The translations under genes and the position numbers were made by a program. From Lineus longissimus (lineage: Eukaryota; Nemertea; Pilidiophora; Heteronemertea; Lineidae): DNA of 64,000 nucleotides. Below, piece after piece: positions 35,551 to 46,338 of this stretch. The notes under the pieces were generated by a model. That model ran no database searches. It saw only the letters and a program-made list of their open reading frames with translations, and had not been told where the DNA came from. Location: the NCBI RefSeq assembly GCF_910592395.1, contig NC_088323.1, positions 7,442,001 through 7,506,000 of the forward strand, written 5' to 3'. Each line of letters begins with the position of its first letter. The first letter of the stretch is position 1.

Positions 35551-35746
35551 CTGCAACTACTTGCCCTTCCGATACTTCAACCTACGTTGTTGGTGGCGCC
35601 AAGCGGTGTTTTCACGTCAGCAATATGAAAGGAAATTTCAACGACTACAAAAAGAAATGTACTGATAAAGGCGGAACGACACTGACAGTTGATTCTAAGG
35701 GTGTGGCAGACTTCTTCAAGAATAGCTTCAGCCAGAGTAAATTAAA
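35551..35746 (+). CDS. Exon: CTLD-A1, N-terminal half
   Basis: A TTTGTTTTTAG acceptor and a GTAGGT donor bound 196 bases, entering in phase 1 and leaving in phase 2. The peptide has TTCPSDTSTYVVGG, RCFHVSN and KKCTDKGGTTLTVDS. These correspond to the extra N-terminal Cys pair of long-form C-type lectin domains plus the first conserved Cys and the second-helix region. It joins to 36795 to complete the fold. Confidence 0.85.
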
Positions 35747-35798
35747 GTAGGTTTTTGCTTTGTCCTGTCATAATTTCCTTAACAAAATATAACATGTT

Positions 35799-35960
35799 GG
35801 AAGCGCAGTGGCACGGTGAGAGAGTGTCTTACTAGCGATCGGAAGGTCATTGGTTCGAGGCTTGGTAAGTTGTATTTGGTACTTTGAACCTGGCTGAAAT
35901 GGCAAGATTGATTCTTGGTCTCTGCAAAAAGAAGCCCGGAGAAGACTAGGGAATGCATAC
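35799..35960 (+). mobile_element. tRNA-derived SINE in the CTLD-A1 intron
   Basis: The head reads GAAGCGCAGTGGCACGGTG (A-box region) and GGTTCGAGGCT (B box, 35852-35862), at tRNA-like spacing. In the duplicated block only GGAAGCGCAGTGGC of its start survives at about 41899, next to a deletion junction. The 3' limit is approximate. Confidence 0.65.
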
Positions 35961-36794
35961 AAAGCGATTTGTCCTAAAAACGTTATTTTTCAGTGAAATT
36001 TTAAAATCAAAAAGCTTCACCGATATTTCAAGACATAACATTTATTTGCATGCCAACTGTATAGTTCCCAAAAGCATCGCAGCAGGACAATTTCAAGATA
36101 CTAGTACACACACTGAACGACTAATCCCAAAGGCTATCAGGCAATCTCGATATCATCGACCCCTATGAAACACAATTCGTGGGAGTCGGGAGGCCTAAGC
36201 TAGCAATGGCAAATACATGTACATGCAATGATGATGCTCATAACTTCATCAGTCCGCCAGTTGCTATTAATGTTATGGCTCAAAGGGGCTTTCTCGTGGC
36301 ATCATTCAATTTCTAAATGCTGGTTGAGTGATTCTCAAGGGTGATCGTTACTCTACAGAAATAACGAATTGAAAAACCATGTGCTAGTCATAAATTTTCG
36401 ATTCCTCCTTTTCTCCTATGACATCATGGCGTATATCAGCACATCTTGGACAAAGAAAACGTTCACTGCGCGGTACTTCAATCAATACAAAATCGCGAAT
36501 CATTTTATAATTAATACTGGACGGCTCCTGATAAAACAAAAGCTAGTTCGATATTAATTAAGTGCTGACAATATTATTCAAGTTGGTAATATGCATTGAC
36601 GGCCAAGCATCCTCACACAGGTCATTAGCGTCTAATAATTCAATCAAATTTAGTCGGTTATATGCTCTAAAAACTTTGACGATGGTGATGTATTTCGCCG
36701 GAGTTTGAATTTGCATTAGCCCTAGAGTTTTGAAAAGTTACATAGGAAATATAACGTGGTTTTCTTTCTCATTAAGTGACATTTCATCTTACAG

Positions 36795-36988
36795 TGACTA
36801 TTGGATAGGATTGGAGATGACTACGGGCTTTACCTGGACTGCTACTAATGAGGCGGTGAAGGAAGATCTCTGGAAAAAAAACAAAGACGGATCAGAGTGC
36901 GTGTTTTTAAAGCACGACAAATGGGAGTCAACAGGATGCTCGAATAACGGAGTGCACTATTATGTTTGCGAGAAAAGTACAACTGCAG
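36795..36988 (+). CDS. Exon: CTLD-A1, C-terminal half
   Basis: A CATCTTACAG acceptor (phase 2) and a GCAG|GTTTGT donor (phase 1) bound 194 bases. The peptide starts DYWIGLEMTTG, the canonical WIGL of C-type lectins. It continues WTATNEAV, ECVFLKHDKW, STGCSNNG and YYVCEKS, giving the conserved cysteines and the C-terminal YxCE. Neither EPN/QPD nor WND is present, so classical calcium-dependent sugar binding is not expected. Confidence 0.9.
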
Positions 36989-37119
36989 GTTTGTATAGCG
37001 TTTAATTCGCATTTGATGATGCGTTCATGAATATATTGTTATATAGCAATGAGATTTTTTGGAAATGCCGAAATCCAAATGCCAAAAGGCCTATTTTTGG
37101 AAAATATCCCCTGCTTGAA

Positions 37120-37258
37120 CATGAATAGGGCCTATTTTGGGAAGCCTTAGTATTTTTCACAGGTTTTCTAGAAATCCGACCTTTCAGGAAAAGACGGTCT
37201 TTTGTCGGATAAATCAGGGTAGGTTGGAGCAACTGTTAAGAAGCGGGAAAAGCCTGAT
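37120..37258 (+). mobile_element. Inverted-repeat family F1, right-half fragment
   Basis: GGGCCTATTTTGGGAAGCC, TTTCTAGAAATCCGACCTTT, TGTCGGATAAATCAGG and ACTGTTAAGAAGCGG occur in family order. The matching position at 42.27 kb in the other block lacks it. Confidence 0.7.
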
Positions 37259-37753
37259 AGTAGTTCTAGTTTTATATACTATGAATACTGTCTTTGCATC
37301 TCGCCACATACTTTTCAAAGCTTTTTAAGTTTAATTATTATACAGATACATTTGATGCAAGAAGGAGTGAAAGCGATCGTGTATTAGGGCAGGGTGTAGT
37401 ACGAAATTGTCCAGCAAAACACTTGTTTCTTCACTTTTAATTTTGGGGTCTGACAAAGTTTCAAGGTTAGAGGTTTTCAAATCAGTGAAATACTTTGATC
37501 ATTGGAGCCGTTTGATTGTTCTTGGCGTCTTAATCGGTTTTCTTTATGGATATGTTTGTATGCAGCCTGGCGCATTTTAATTGATACATGTATCACACCA
37601 ATTATGCCAGATTTCATATGAATAAAGATTCCACGAATGTAAAAATTTCATCGAAATTCATACACATGTAGAAGTAAGCCGTAGCCTGCAGAGTAGAAAA
37701 CGTCAAAATGAATGCAGTACGGCAATGTACAAGAATGCAGCAAAAGATTATAT

Positions 37754-38662
37754 GAGGGGTTCAGGCGCAAAACCCAGTAAGTCCACAATACCCCTATTGT
37801 TTTAAAACAAGAATTTTTGTTTGGGAGTAGGTTCATTGGTTACTGGTTTACTCTCATTGTATTCAAATAGTGTTTTGGTTGGTAAACAAAAGGCCAGAAT
37901 TTCAAAAATTAACCTTTATTATGAAAACTAGTTATTAAGCAATTTTGATTGATATTGGTGGCAAAACTCTGTAAGTCCAAATGCGTTATTTTTGCAAAAT
38001 TCAGTAAGTCCAAAAAATCTGTGTTTGCAAAACCTATCACTGGAAAAATATGCATGAAAATGTAACAGAACACAACACAGTTAGCAATGTACTCAAATTG
38101 GATTAATAAAAGAGCAAATTCCTGTCTGTGAATAGTTTTGAATGTTAGTATTTTTTGCCAGGAGTCTATAGACCAGAAACTACCGACTGTCCGTCACTTG
38201 GGAGGCCAAGCCATCCTGCTGTGATAAGTGAATGAAATCAGTACTGGGTACCTCAGAAAATTTCTGCACAATTTAATTCAATGCCTCCCATAAAGCCAAA
38301 CTTTTAAAATCCAATTTATTCATCTTAATTTTGCGTAAATTCAGCAGAAATTGACAAAAAAACACTATTCTACAGCGAAAGCCTTGCGAACGGGGGCGCC
38401 GCCATTTTGTGCGTCATGTGACATGCAGTTCATCAGTGATTGGCTTTCAGGGACTTACGTGTTTCTGCACCAATATGGTGGTGGCGTTTACTGGGTTTTG
38501 CAAACAAACTGGGTTTAAGGTAGGCATTTACGATGGGACTTACGGGATTTTGCAACAATATGATTTGACTTACGTCATCTACATGCCAAAAGCTGTACAT
38601 TGGCACAGCTATCTCATTTTTCATAGGAATGGCGTTTACGGGGTTTTGCGCCTGAACCCCTC
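37754..38662. mobile_element. 909-bp TIR element upstream of CTLD-B1; empty site preserved in block 2
   Basis: The ends are GAGGGGTTCAGGCGCAAAAC and its inverse (GTTTTGCGCCTGAACCCCTC), flanked by ATAT at 37750-37753 and 38663-38666. The duplicated block at about 42773-42781 reads ATTATATGTGTATTTC with no insert, so ATAT is the target duplication. The interior repeats AAGTCCA and CTTACG words and has no transposase. Confidence 0.85.
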
Positions 38663-38678
38663 ATATGTGTATTTCTAG

Positions 38679-38832
38679 GTTGCAGTGGTGCCACCGTTGA
38701 TGGGAATTGTTATGAAGTCTCAGGAAAGATAAACAATATAGATCGAGCAACAGCCGACAGTGCTTGTAAAGCTTCAGGAGGTCATCTGGCACGGATCGAC
38801 ACGGATGCAAAGGCGAAGTTAAAAATCTTCGA
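38679..38832 (+). CDS. Exon: CTLD-B1, N-terminal half
   Basis: A GTATTTCTAG acceptor (phase 1) and a GTAAGT donor (phase 2) bound 154 bases. The peptide has CSGATVDGNCYEVSG, ATADSACKASGGHLARIDTD and KLKIF. The NCY and GGHLA motifs are standard for C-type lectin domains. Confidence 0.88.
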
Positions 38833-39422
38833 GTAAGTTTCTAAACTATAAACCTGGTTGTTAAGCTCACGTTTTTTGTCTTTAAGGCTGCCTGTAACTT
38901 AACAAGGTGCTACACAATGTATGAGTTCATAAACTAAGAGGAGGTTGTTCCAATTTATAAACGGTTTCTCTAACTTTTCCCTGATTTCTCCGACAGTGTT
39001 CGACAAGTCGAACACTGTCGGTACAGAGCAGAAAATGTCCGAATTCAATGCTCTACGTCATTGTACACAAATGCACACAAAAAAGTTATTTTGTTGTCGT
39101 GGTTACTAAAATGAAGTGTCGTGTTTGGTTTTGAGCTGAAGACCAATAAAAACCAAATTTCAAAGCAAAACAATCATTAGTTCACCCTCCGAAAATCTAA
39201 GTTTAGTGCGTACGTACTTTATGGACGGTCCCTATTTAAAATTCTACCAAGAAATTTCGCGCCATGACGGGATGTCGTAACATTGAAAGCTTGTGTGACG
39301 TAGCCAACGGACACCACCTGTAGAAACATTCTCTCTTCTGGTTGCTGTTATCATACCGAGGGTCGTTGTTTTTCCGTAATTTTGTATCAAACCCGAGTAT
39401 TGATCATACAGGTTTTTTTCAG

Positions 39423-39634
39423 CAACGCTCATAAGTATTGGATAGGAATGAGGAAAATCAGCGGCACTGCCACTTGGCACTGGACGGCGACAGGCAATAC
39501 ATTGTCATACGAGAACTGGAAAGATGCCCCTTCTGATGATCAAAAGAAGTGCGCCTTTGCGAAACGAGGCGATAACGATGCATGGTTTTCTGAGTCTTGC
39601 ACGGCGGAGTACATTTTCGTATGTGAAATAAAAG
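39423..39634 (+). CDS. Exon: CTLD-B1, C-terminal half
   Basis: A GTTTTTTTCAG acceptor (phase 2) and an AAAAG|GTATGT donor (phase 1) bound 212 bases. The peptide has YWIGMRKISG, WHWTATGNTLSYENWKDAP, KKCAFAKRGDNDAWF and SCTAEYIFVCE, a complete C-type lectin second half. The site usually holding EPN/QPD reads APSDDQ, and WND is replaced by DAW. Confidence 0.9.
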
Positions 39635-39925
39635 GTATGTGAGTCATAATGGTATAACATGTGGTCATTGGAAGTTAGAAATATCAATGTTTTCATTAAC
39701 TGATCTGAATGTTCAAATTTACCCTGTTTGTTTTCGGAACTAAGACTAATATTATTCACTGGTTAGGGGCTGTAGCAAAATTAAAGTGAAGCAAATAAAA
39801 ACGAAAAACTTTCGTTTTGGGCGGGAGGGGGTCATATATAACATATTAAGATAAATTTAGTTCACTCAATAGAGTCGGGCTTTATTATCTTTTTACACCA
39901 TTGCATCTCAACACCATTTTAACAG

Positions 39926-40099
39926 CAACAGTTGCGCAGGCGCCGGACAAACCATCCATCGCGGACGCAAATAATGCAATTGTCACCAGGGCGTCGGTCA
40001 ATACAGGAGCGGTGTTTACGTTCACGTGTAAGAAGGGAGCCAGCGGATTAGAGCCGGATGCCTTGGAATGGTACAAAGACAACAGCAAACTTACCTCAG
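39926..40099 (+). CDS. Exon: Ig1, N-terminal half
   Basis: An ATTTTAACAG acceptor and a CTCAG|GTTAGC donor bound 174 bases, phase 1 to phase 1. The peptide has APDKPSIAD, GAVFTFTCKKGASG and PDALEWYKDNSKLTSG: the B-strand Cys and the C-strand Trp of an Ig fold. The second Cys is in the exon at 40515. Relative to its duplicate at 45171 it has two extra codons (Gln-Ala at the APDKP start). Confidence 0.85.
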
Positions 40100-40514
40100 G
40101 TTAGCAATTACCGAATAAATATACTTCAAGATTTTCAATTAGATGACCTCAGAGTTTGCAAAAAGTTGGTCTAGCTTTTCGCTCCAACCGAGCGGTTTTG
40201 GGGAAACAACCAATACCTACAGGTCGGTATCAATTCCTTAAAACAAACACGTAACGGAGCGCTGGGAAAGCTTACCTTGAAGCTTCAGGTTCGCCTGTCA
40301 CGTGACAGATACGTATAAGAACAGGCCTGTAGCGTCTTGACCGACTTCACCTCAAATAGATCTCGAAAATATAAAGTCGTGACTGAGATGATGTGTTGGC
40401 AATGTGCGACACTCTGCAAGATACTGTTACTCAGCGACCTCTAACAGATTATGCGGAGGCTTTGCTTATTGTATTCACTTTTATAGCAATGAAACTCTGT
40501 GTTGTGTCTTGCAG

Positions 40515-40646
40515 GTGTGTCGGGTGCCAAGTTTCAGAAGACGGCATCGTCAAGTGATGACGGGTCCTACACGTGCAAGGCTTTGAAAAATGGAATAGAA
40601 AGCTCGGCTTCTGATACGCTAGTATTATCGGTAAACATGGTAAACG
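40515..40646 (+). CDS. Exon: Ig1, C-terminal half
   Basis: A TGTCTTGCAG acceptor and an AACG|GTAAGT donor bound 132 bases, phase 1 to phase 1. The peptide has VSGAKFQKTASSSDDGSYTC then KALKNGIESS and LVLSV. The DxGSYxC motif is the F strand of an Ig domain. The intron falls in the same place in Ig2; the other Ig exons in this gene lack it. Confidence 0.85.
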
Positions 40647-40712
40647 GTAAGTATTACACAGACACTGACAATTTGAAATGGAAGTTTCTCGAAATAATGG
40701 CCTAGCTTGCAG

Positions 40713-40802
40713 AAGCTGGTGATACTGGATCTTATACCTGCAAGGCTATAAAGAGTGGGTTAGAAAGCTTATCGCCAGATACAATAGCATTAACAGTTAA
40801 CG
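40713..40802 (+). pseudogene. Half Ig exon (C-terminal strands only), block 1
   Basis: 90 bases after CTAGCTTGCAG and before AACG|GTAGGA are open and phase 1 to phase 1. They encode AGDTGSYTCKAIKSGLESLS then DTIALTV, matching the second half of the tandem Ig units. The part with the first Cys and Trp is missing. It could be a relic or a frame-neutral optional exon. The preceding intron would be only 66 bases. Confidence 0.5.
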
Positions 40803-41084
40803 GTAGGAGTGACCTGATACAAGTCGTACTTGACAAATTATCTGAATTTGTGTTGGTTGTTTTAAAACAGAGCGATCGAAGATTTAAAACTTCAATCAAA
40901 TTGCTTTAATTTTGCATGTACATCTTCAGTTATTTGTTCCTAATCAAGTACGACCTGAGAACTACTGCATGATGGAATACTGTGGATTGGGATAAAAATC
41001 CAGGTCCTACTGAAATGAAGAACAAAGTACTAATACATTCTGAGCTGTCGATATGTCTATATGGTTTTACAGGGCCAACTTACT

Positions 41085-41252
41085 GTTATACGGAACAGTG
41101 TGTGGATTCAGAGAGTGTCAGGAAGTCACTGTCCACTATGGTTACTACATGTGCCAGAAGAGGACAACAACAAATTTGAAAACTCAGGCGATTTAACGGC
41201 GAATAATTCCTATTCTATGACACTCGACGTGGATTTCTTGGTAGATAAGTCA
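41085..41252 (+). mobile_element. Truncated arm of the foldback family
   Basis: GTGTGGATTCAGAGAGTGTC, CACTGTCCACTATGGTTAC, GAATAATTCCTATTCTATG and CACTCGACGTGGATTTC match the start of the 29.8-kb element. It is cut off where F1 sequence begins. Confidence 0.7.
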
Positions 41253-41615
41253 AATTTTTTCCTGAATGGTTAGGTTTCTAGAAATATACTGGGTGTTCCC
41301 AAAAGAGTGCATTAAAGATCAAAGGCCAATGTTGAATGGGGTTAACCAATGTGTTAGCTAAATACTCAGAGCGACTTTTTTGAGTGAGCTAATTCGTATT
41401 TACGTTTACGGTCAAACCTCGTTATCTCCATTCATCTTTATTGCCCTATTTTGGGAATCCCTAGTATTTTTTCACAAGTTTTAAAATAAAATCCGACCTT
41501 TCAGGGAAAAAGCGGACGATGTCAGACTTTTGTCGGATAAATTTGGAAAAAGTTAGGGAAAACGTTAAGAAGTCGGAAAAATCCTCCTGCTGGTGCACAG
41601 TCGGAATTTAAAGTT
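41253..41615. mobile_element. Inverted-repeat family F1 copy upstream of CTLD-A2
   Basis: The left half (TTTTTTCCTGAATGGTTAGG) and right half (CCCTATTTTGGGAATCCCTA to GTTAAGAAGTCGGAAAAATC) are present. The right half is the duplicate of that at 35.33-35.50 kb. Confidence 0.75.
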
Positions 41616-41649
41616 TGCCTCACATTTGCCCACACTTGTTTGATTTTAG

Positions 41650-41845
41650 CTGCAACTACTTGCCCTTCCGATACTTCAACCTACGTTGTTGGTGGCGCCA
41701 AGCGGTGTTTTCACGTCAGCAATATGAAAGGAAATTTCAACGCCTACAAAAAGAAATGTACTGATAAAGGCGGAACGACACTGACGGTTGATTCTAACGG
41801 TGTGGCAGACTTCCTCAAGAATAGCTTCAGCCAGAGTAAATTAAG
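41650..41845 (+). CDS. Exon: CTLD-A2, N-terminal half
   Basis: 196 bases with the same boundaries and phases as 35551-35746 (acceptor TTGATTTTAG, donor GTAGGC). The protein differs from A1 at few positions (for example NAYKKK for NDYKKK and DFLKN for DFFKN). The reading frame is intact, so the duplicate appears functional. Confidence 0.85.
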
Positions 41846-41950
41846 GTAGGCTGTTGATTCGTTCTGTCATAATTTCCTAAAGTCATATAACACGTGGGAA
41901 GCGCAGTGGCTGTGGTTGTTTTTCTCATTAAGTGACATTTCATCTTACAG

Positions 41951-42144
41951 TGACTATTGGATAGGATTGGAGATGACTACGGGCTATACCTGGACTACTA
42001 CTAATGAGGCAGTGAAGGAAGATCTCTGGAAAAAAAACAAAGACGGATCAGAGTGCGTGTTTTTAAAGCACGACAAATGGGAGTCGACAGGATGCTCGAA
42101 TAATGGAGTGCACTATTATGTTTGCGAGAAAAGTACAACTGCAG
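41951..42144 (+). CDS. Exon: CTLD-A2, C-terminal half
   Basis: 194 bases, near-identical to 36795-36988, with DYWIGLEMTTGYTW and YYVCEKS. The intron before it is 105 bases, against 1048 in the first block, because about 0.94 kb has been lost. Confidence 0.88.
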
Positions 42145-42792
42145 GTTTGTAAGCGTTTAATTCGCATTTGTTGATGCGTTCATGAATATATGGTTATACA
42201 GTAATGGGCTTTTTGGGAAATACCGAAATCCAAATGCCAAAAGGACTATTTTTGCAAAAATCTCCACTGCTTGAACATGAAGTGAGGAAAAACCCGGTAG
42301 AAGTTATAGTTTCACATACTATGAATACTTTCTTTGCATCTCGCCACATACTTTTCAAAGCTTTTTAAGTTTAAAAATTATACAGATACATCTGATGCAA
42401 GAAGGAGTGAAAGCGATCGTGTATTAGGGCATGCAGGGTGTAGTACAAAAGCGTCCAGCAAAAGACTTCATTCTTCATTTCTAATTTTGGGGTCTGACAA
42501 AGTTTCAAGGTTAGGGGTTTTCAAATCAGCGAAATACTTTGATCATTGGAGCCGTTTGAATGTTCTTGGAGTCTTAAGAGCGTCGATCTTCTTAATGGAT
42601 ATGTTTGTATGAAGCCTGGCGCGTTTCAAGTGATACATGTATCACACCAAATTTGCCAGATTTCATATGAATAAAAATCAAAATTCATATACGTGTAGAA
42701 GTAAGCCGTAGCCTGCAGAGTGGAAAACGTCAAAATGAATGCACTACGGCAATGTACAAGAATACATCTAAAAATTATATGTGTATTTCTAG

Positions 42793-42946
42793 GTTGCAGT
42801 GGTGCCACCGTTGATGGGAATTGTTATGAAGTCTCAGGAAAGAAAAACAATATAGACCGAGCAACAGCCGACAGTGCTTGTAAAGCTTCAGGAGGTCATC
42901 TGGCACGGATCGACACGGATGCAAAGGCGAAGCTCAAAATCTTCGA
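42793..42946 (+). CDS. Exon: CTLD-B2, N-terminal half
   Basis: 154 bases, duplicate of 38679-38832, with identical splice sites and only a Lys/Ile difference in the peptide that I could see (SGKKNN versus SGKINN). Confidence 0.88.
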
Positions 42947-43054
42947 GTAAGTTTCTAAACTATAAATCTGGCTGTTAAGCTCACGTTTTGTTTTTTCTTT
43001 CAGGCTGGCGGTAACTTAACAAGGTGTTAGACAATGTATGAGTTCATTCACTAG

Positions 43055-43400
43055 TTGGAGGTTTTTCCGAGTTATAAACGGTTTCTCTAACTTTTCCCTG
43101 ATTTCTCCGGCAGTGTCCGACTTTGTCGAAAAGGTCGGATTTCTAGAAAACCTAGAGTCTGACAATGTCGGAGAAATGTCGGATAAATTAGGAAATATTA
43201 AAGAAACCGTTAATAAGTCGGAAAAAGCATCTGAGACTCAACGCCATAAACTCCCAGAGTGTCCGACTTTTCTCCAACCTTGTCAAAAATGCCGAATTTC
43301 TAGAAAACCTAGTGTCTGACAATGTCGGAGAAATGTCGGATAAATCAGGAAATATTAAAGAAACCGTTAATAAGCCGGAAAAAGCCTCTCACTAGTAATG
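43055..43400. mobile_element. Inverted-repeat family F1, rearranged copy
   Basis: ACGGTTTCTCTAACTTTTCC, TGTCGGAGAAATGTCGGATA and AAAGAAACCGTTAATAAG recur; the block from TTTCTAGAAAACCTAG to GTTAATAAG is tandemly doubled. The related position in block 1 (38.94-39.02 kb) holds only a short fragment. Confidence 0.65.
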
Positions 43401-44242
43401 AGACTCAATGCCAAAGATTACAATATAGAATTACAAATTTCGTGAAACCTGTATCATTAATTACACTGTAAAACAGTGCATTGGCAACGACCTAATAAAT
43501 TTCTTTTGAGCTGCTACAAACCTCGAAAAAGTGGAAAAATGGTGGAAATTAAAGGGTTTTCAAAATTTTAAATTCAATATCACAGTGAAACTGGATTAAA
43601 TGCTATGGTCAGATTTCTTTAAATTTTTTATTTGTTCCTTGCCTCAAAATCAAACAGGATTCTAGAGGTTCAGCAATCTCAAGGGAGAAATAAAAAAATT
43701 CTTCAGGGAAGTCCTATGGCTGTTTGGGTGACCCCTGGATAGGCCAAATTTTATTTCTGGATAATTATTATTCATTCTTGGCACATGAGTAGATGGACAC
43801 ATAACCTGAACATTTTATCCAGATTAGTCGAGAATTAAAAAGTACAGAGTAGAAGATGTCCGAATTCAATGCACTACGTCATTGTACACAAATGCACACA
43901 AAAACGTTATTTCGTTACCGTGGTTACTAAAATGAAGTGTCCTGTTTGGTTTTGAGGTTAAGTCCAATAAAAACCAAATTTCAAAGTAAAACAATCATTA
44001 GTTTACCCTCCGAAAATCCAAGTTTAGTGCGTACGTACTTTATGGACGGTCCCTATTTAAAATTCTACCGAGAAATTTCGCGCCATGACGGGATGTCGTA
44101 ACATTGAAAGCTTGTGTGACGTAGCCAACGGACACCACCTGTAGAAACATTCTCTCTTCTGGTTGCTGTTATCATACCGAGGGTCGTTGTTTTCTCGTAA
44201 TTTTGTATCAAACCCGAGTATTGATCATACAGGTTTTTTCAG

Positions 44243-44454
44243 CAACGCTCATAAGTATTGGATAGGAATGAGGAAAATCAGCGGCACGGCCAACTGGCAC
44301 TGGACGGCGACAGGCAATACATTATCATACGAGAACTGGAAAGATGCCCCCTCTGATGCTCAAAAGAAGTGCGCCTTTGCGAAACGAGGCGATAACGATG
44401 CATGGTTTCCTGAGTCTTGCACGGCGGAGTACGTTTTTGTATGTGAAATGAAAG
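44243..44454 (+). CDS. Exon: CTLD-B2, C-terminal half
   Basis: 212 bases, duplicate of 39423-39634 with intact frame. YWIGMRKISG, NWHWTATGN and SCTAEYVFVCEMK are present. Differences include NWHW for TWHW, SDAQ for SDDQ and WFPES for WFSES. Confidence 0.88.
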
Positions 44455-45170
44455 GTATGCGAGTCATAATGGTCTAACATGTGGTCGTTGGAACCAAGAA
44501 ATAAATGTATCAATGTTTTCATTGACTGATCTGAATGTTCAAACTAACCCCGTTTAGGTTACCTATTCTGTATTCCAGCATAACATAAAATCCATCACCC
44601 TCGTTCCGGGTACCATCCGGAACTAAGACAAATATCACTCACTGATTAGTAGGAGGCACTTAATTGAAATTTAAACCTACGTGTCGGGTCGATGTTGAAA
44701 TGCCGAACCTTCTTTGCGTTGCTGGAATTCCTCCAAAGCCTTCACCTACGGCTTGGAACTTTTACTACATTTTTGGACCAAGCTGCCGGCGGGGTGAAGG
44801 GATATCTCAACCTCGACTCTCCGCCCCTGGTTCAGTTCCTCAAAGTGTAAAATGCGCAATCGACCCCTTTTTTTCGAGTGGGAATATATGATTTCTGTTG
44901 ATTTTGATATTATTTTGTTTGCTTAATAATAATGCAAGTTCCGGCATGCAGTTCAATCTCACCCGAGCTTTCTCCACACAGACCCTGTCTCAAAATATAT
45001 TTGTAAGCCGACACAAAAAACCTCCAAAATATCAATTTGCTACAAATCGTATCAGTTTTCCTGGATTGTCACAAGACCAGATATTTCAAACTAATATAAA
45101 TTTAGTTCACTTGATAGAGTCAGGATTTATAAATTTTTTACACCGTTGCATCTCAACACCATTTTAACAG

Positions 45171-45338
45171 CATCAGTTGCTCCGGACAAGCCATCCATCG
45201 CGGACACAAATGATGCGATTGTCACCAGGGCGTCGGTCAATACAGGAGCGGTGTTTACGTTCACGTGTAAGAAGGGAGCGAGTGGATTAGAACCGGATGC
45301 CTTGGAATGGTACAAAGACAACAGCAAACTTACGTCAG
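45171..45338 (+). CDS. Exon: Ig2, N-terminal half
   Basis: 168 bases, duplicate of 39926-40099 without its two extra codons. It has APDKPSIADTNDAIV, FTFTCKKGASG and LEWYKDNSKLTSG. Acceptor ATTTTAACAG, donor GTCAG|GTCAGT, phase 1 to phase 1. A 716-base intron before it carries an unrecognised insertion (about 44.56-45.10 kb) absent from block 1. Confidence 0.85.
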
Positions 45339-45624
45339 GTCAGTTATAATACCGAATATTTCAAGATTCTCAATTAGATGACCTCAGAATTTGCGAAAAT
45401 ATTGCAAAACATGCCGAAACGAACAATTTATGTAATTGTTTTCTAGGTGACCATAGTGGATTTTCTTTGGTTCTCGGATCCGTGTTTGGGAATAGTACGT
45501 AACGATCCGGTTATTTTATCGGTCCACGCAATTTGTTATATCATACTCTGGGGAAAGTCACGAAAGCATGTGTTTTAAGGTGAAATAATGTAACTGGGCG
45601 AAAATAATGTATGCAAAATTTGCC

Positions 45625-45785
45625 TTTGATCTTTAATGCCCTATTTTGGAAACCTTTAAGTTTTCTCAGGTTTTCTAGAAATCCGACCTTTCTCGGAAAA
45701 GTCGGAAAATATCGGCCTTTTGTCGGATAAATCAGGAAAAATTGAGAAACCGTTAAGAACTCGGAAAAAGCCTCCTTTACTAGTG
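45625..45785 (+). mobile_element. Inverted-repeat family F1, right-half fragment inside the Ig2 intron
   Basis: CTTTGATCTTTAATGCCCTA, TTTTCTAGAAATCCGACCTT, TTGTCGGATAAATCAGG and AACCGTTAAGAACTCGG. The Ig1 intron in block 1 lacks it. Confidence 0.75.
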
Positions 45786-45872
45786 TTTCTTCGCGCGACC
45801 TCTTACAGATTATGCGGATGGTTTGCATAGTGTATTTATTCATAACAATGGAACTCTTGCTGTGTCATGCAG

Positions 45873-45995
45873 GTGTGTCGGGTGCCAAGTTTCAGAAGGC
45901 GGCATCGTCAAGTGATGATGGGTCTTACACGTGCAAGGCATCGAAAAATGGAATAGAAAGTTCGGCTTCTGATACGCTAGTGTTATCGGTAAACA
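45873..45995 (+). CDS. Exon: Ig2, C-terminal half
   Basis: 123 bases, duplicate of 40515-40646 but three codons shorter at the end because the donor is AACA|GTAAGT. It has VSGAKFQKAASSSDDGSYTC and a phase-1 exit. Confidence 0.85.
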
Positions 45996-46338
45996 GTAAG
46001 TATTACATAGACGCTGACAATTTGAAATGGAAGTTTCCCGAAAGTTATGTTCAGTTTTCAACTTTCATGTTTCTTGATGGATTGACGAATAATTCGATTT
46101 TATTTGTGGACTCCAAACAGAAGAATATCGACACGATCAATAAGTGTTAACAATATAAGTAATCCTACGGTTAACTTGAAGGCCCTGCACCTGCCAACGC
46201 ATGGCATGCAGCGCAGGATACGCCCCCGCCGCCAGCGAACGTCCCACGTGTGTTATGACTAAACACTGCTGAGAGATGAAGCACACGTCTCATAACCACT
46301 GGAGTCACTGCATGGAGCTACTTTTACAAAGCTTGCAG

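Noticed and set aside
35799-35870. A functional tRNA gene
   Set aside because: A and B boxes are present but the cloverleaf does not close well and a SINE-like body follows.
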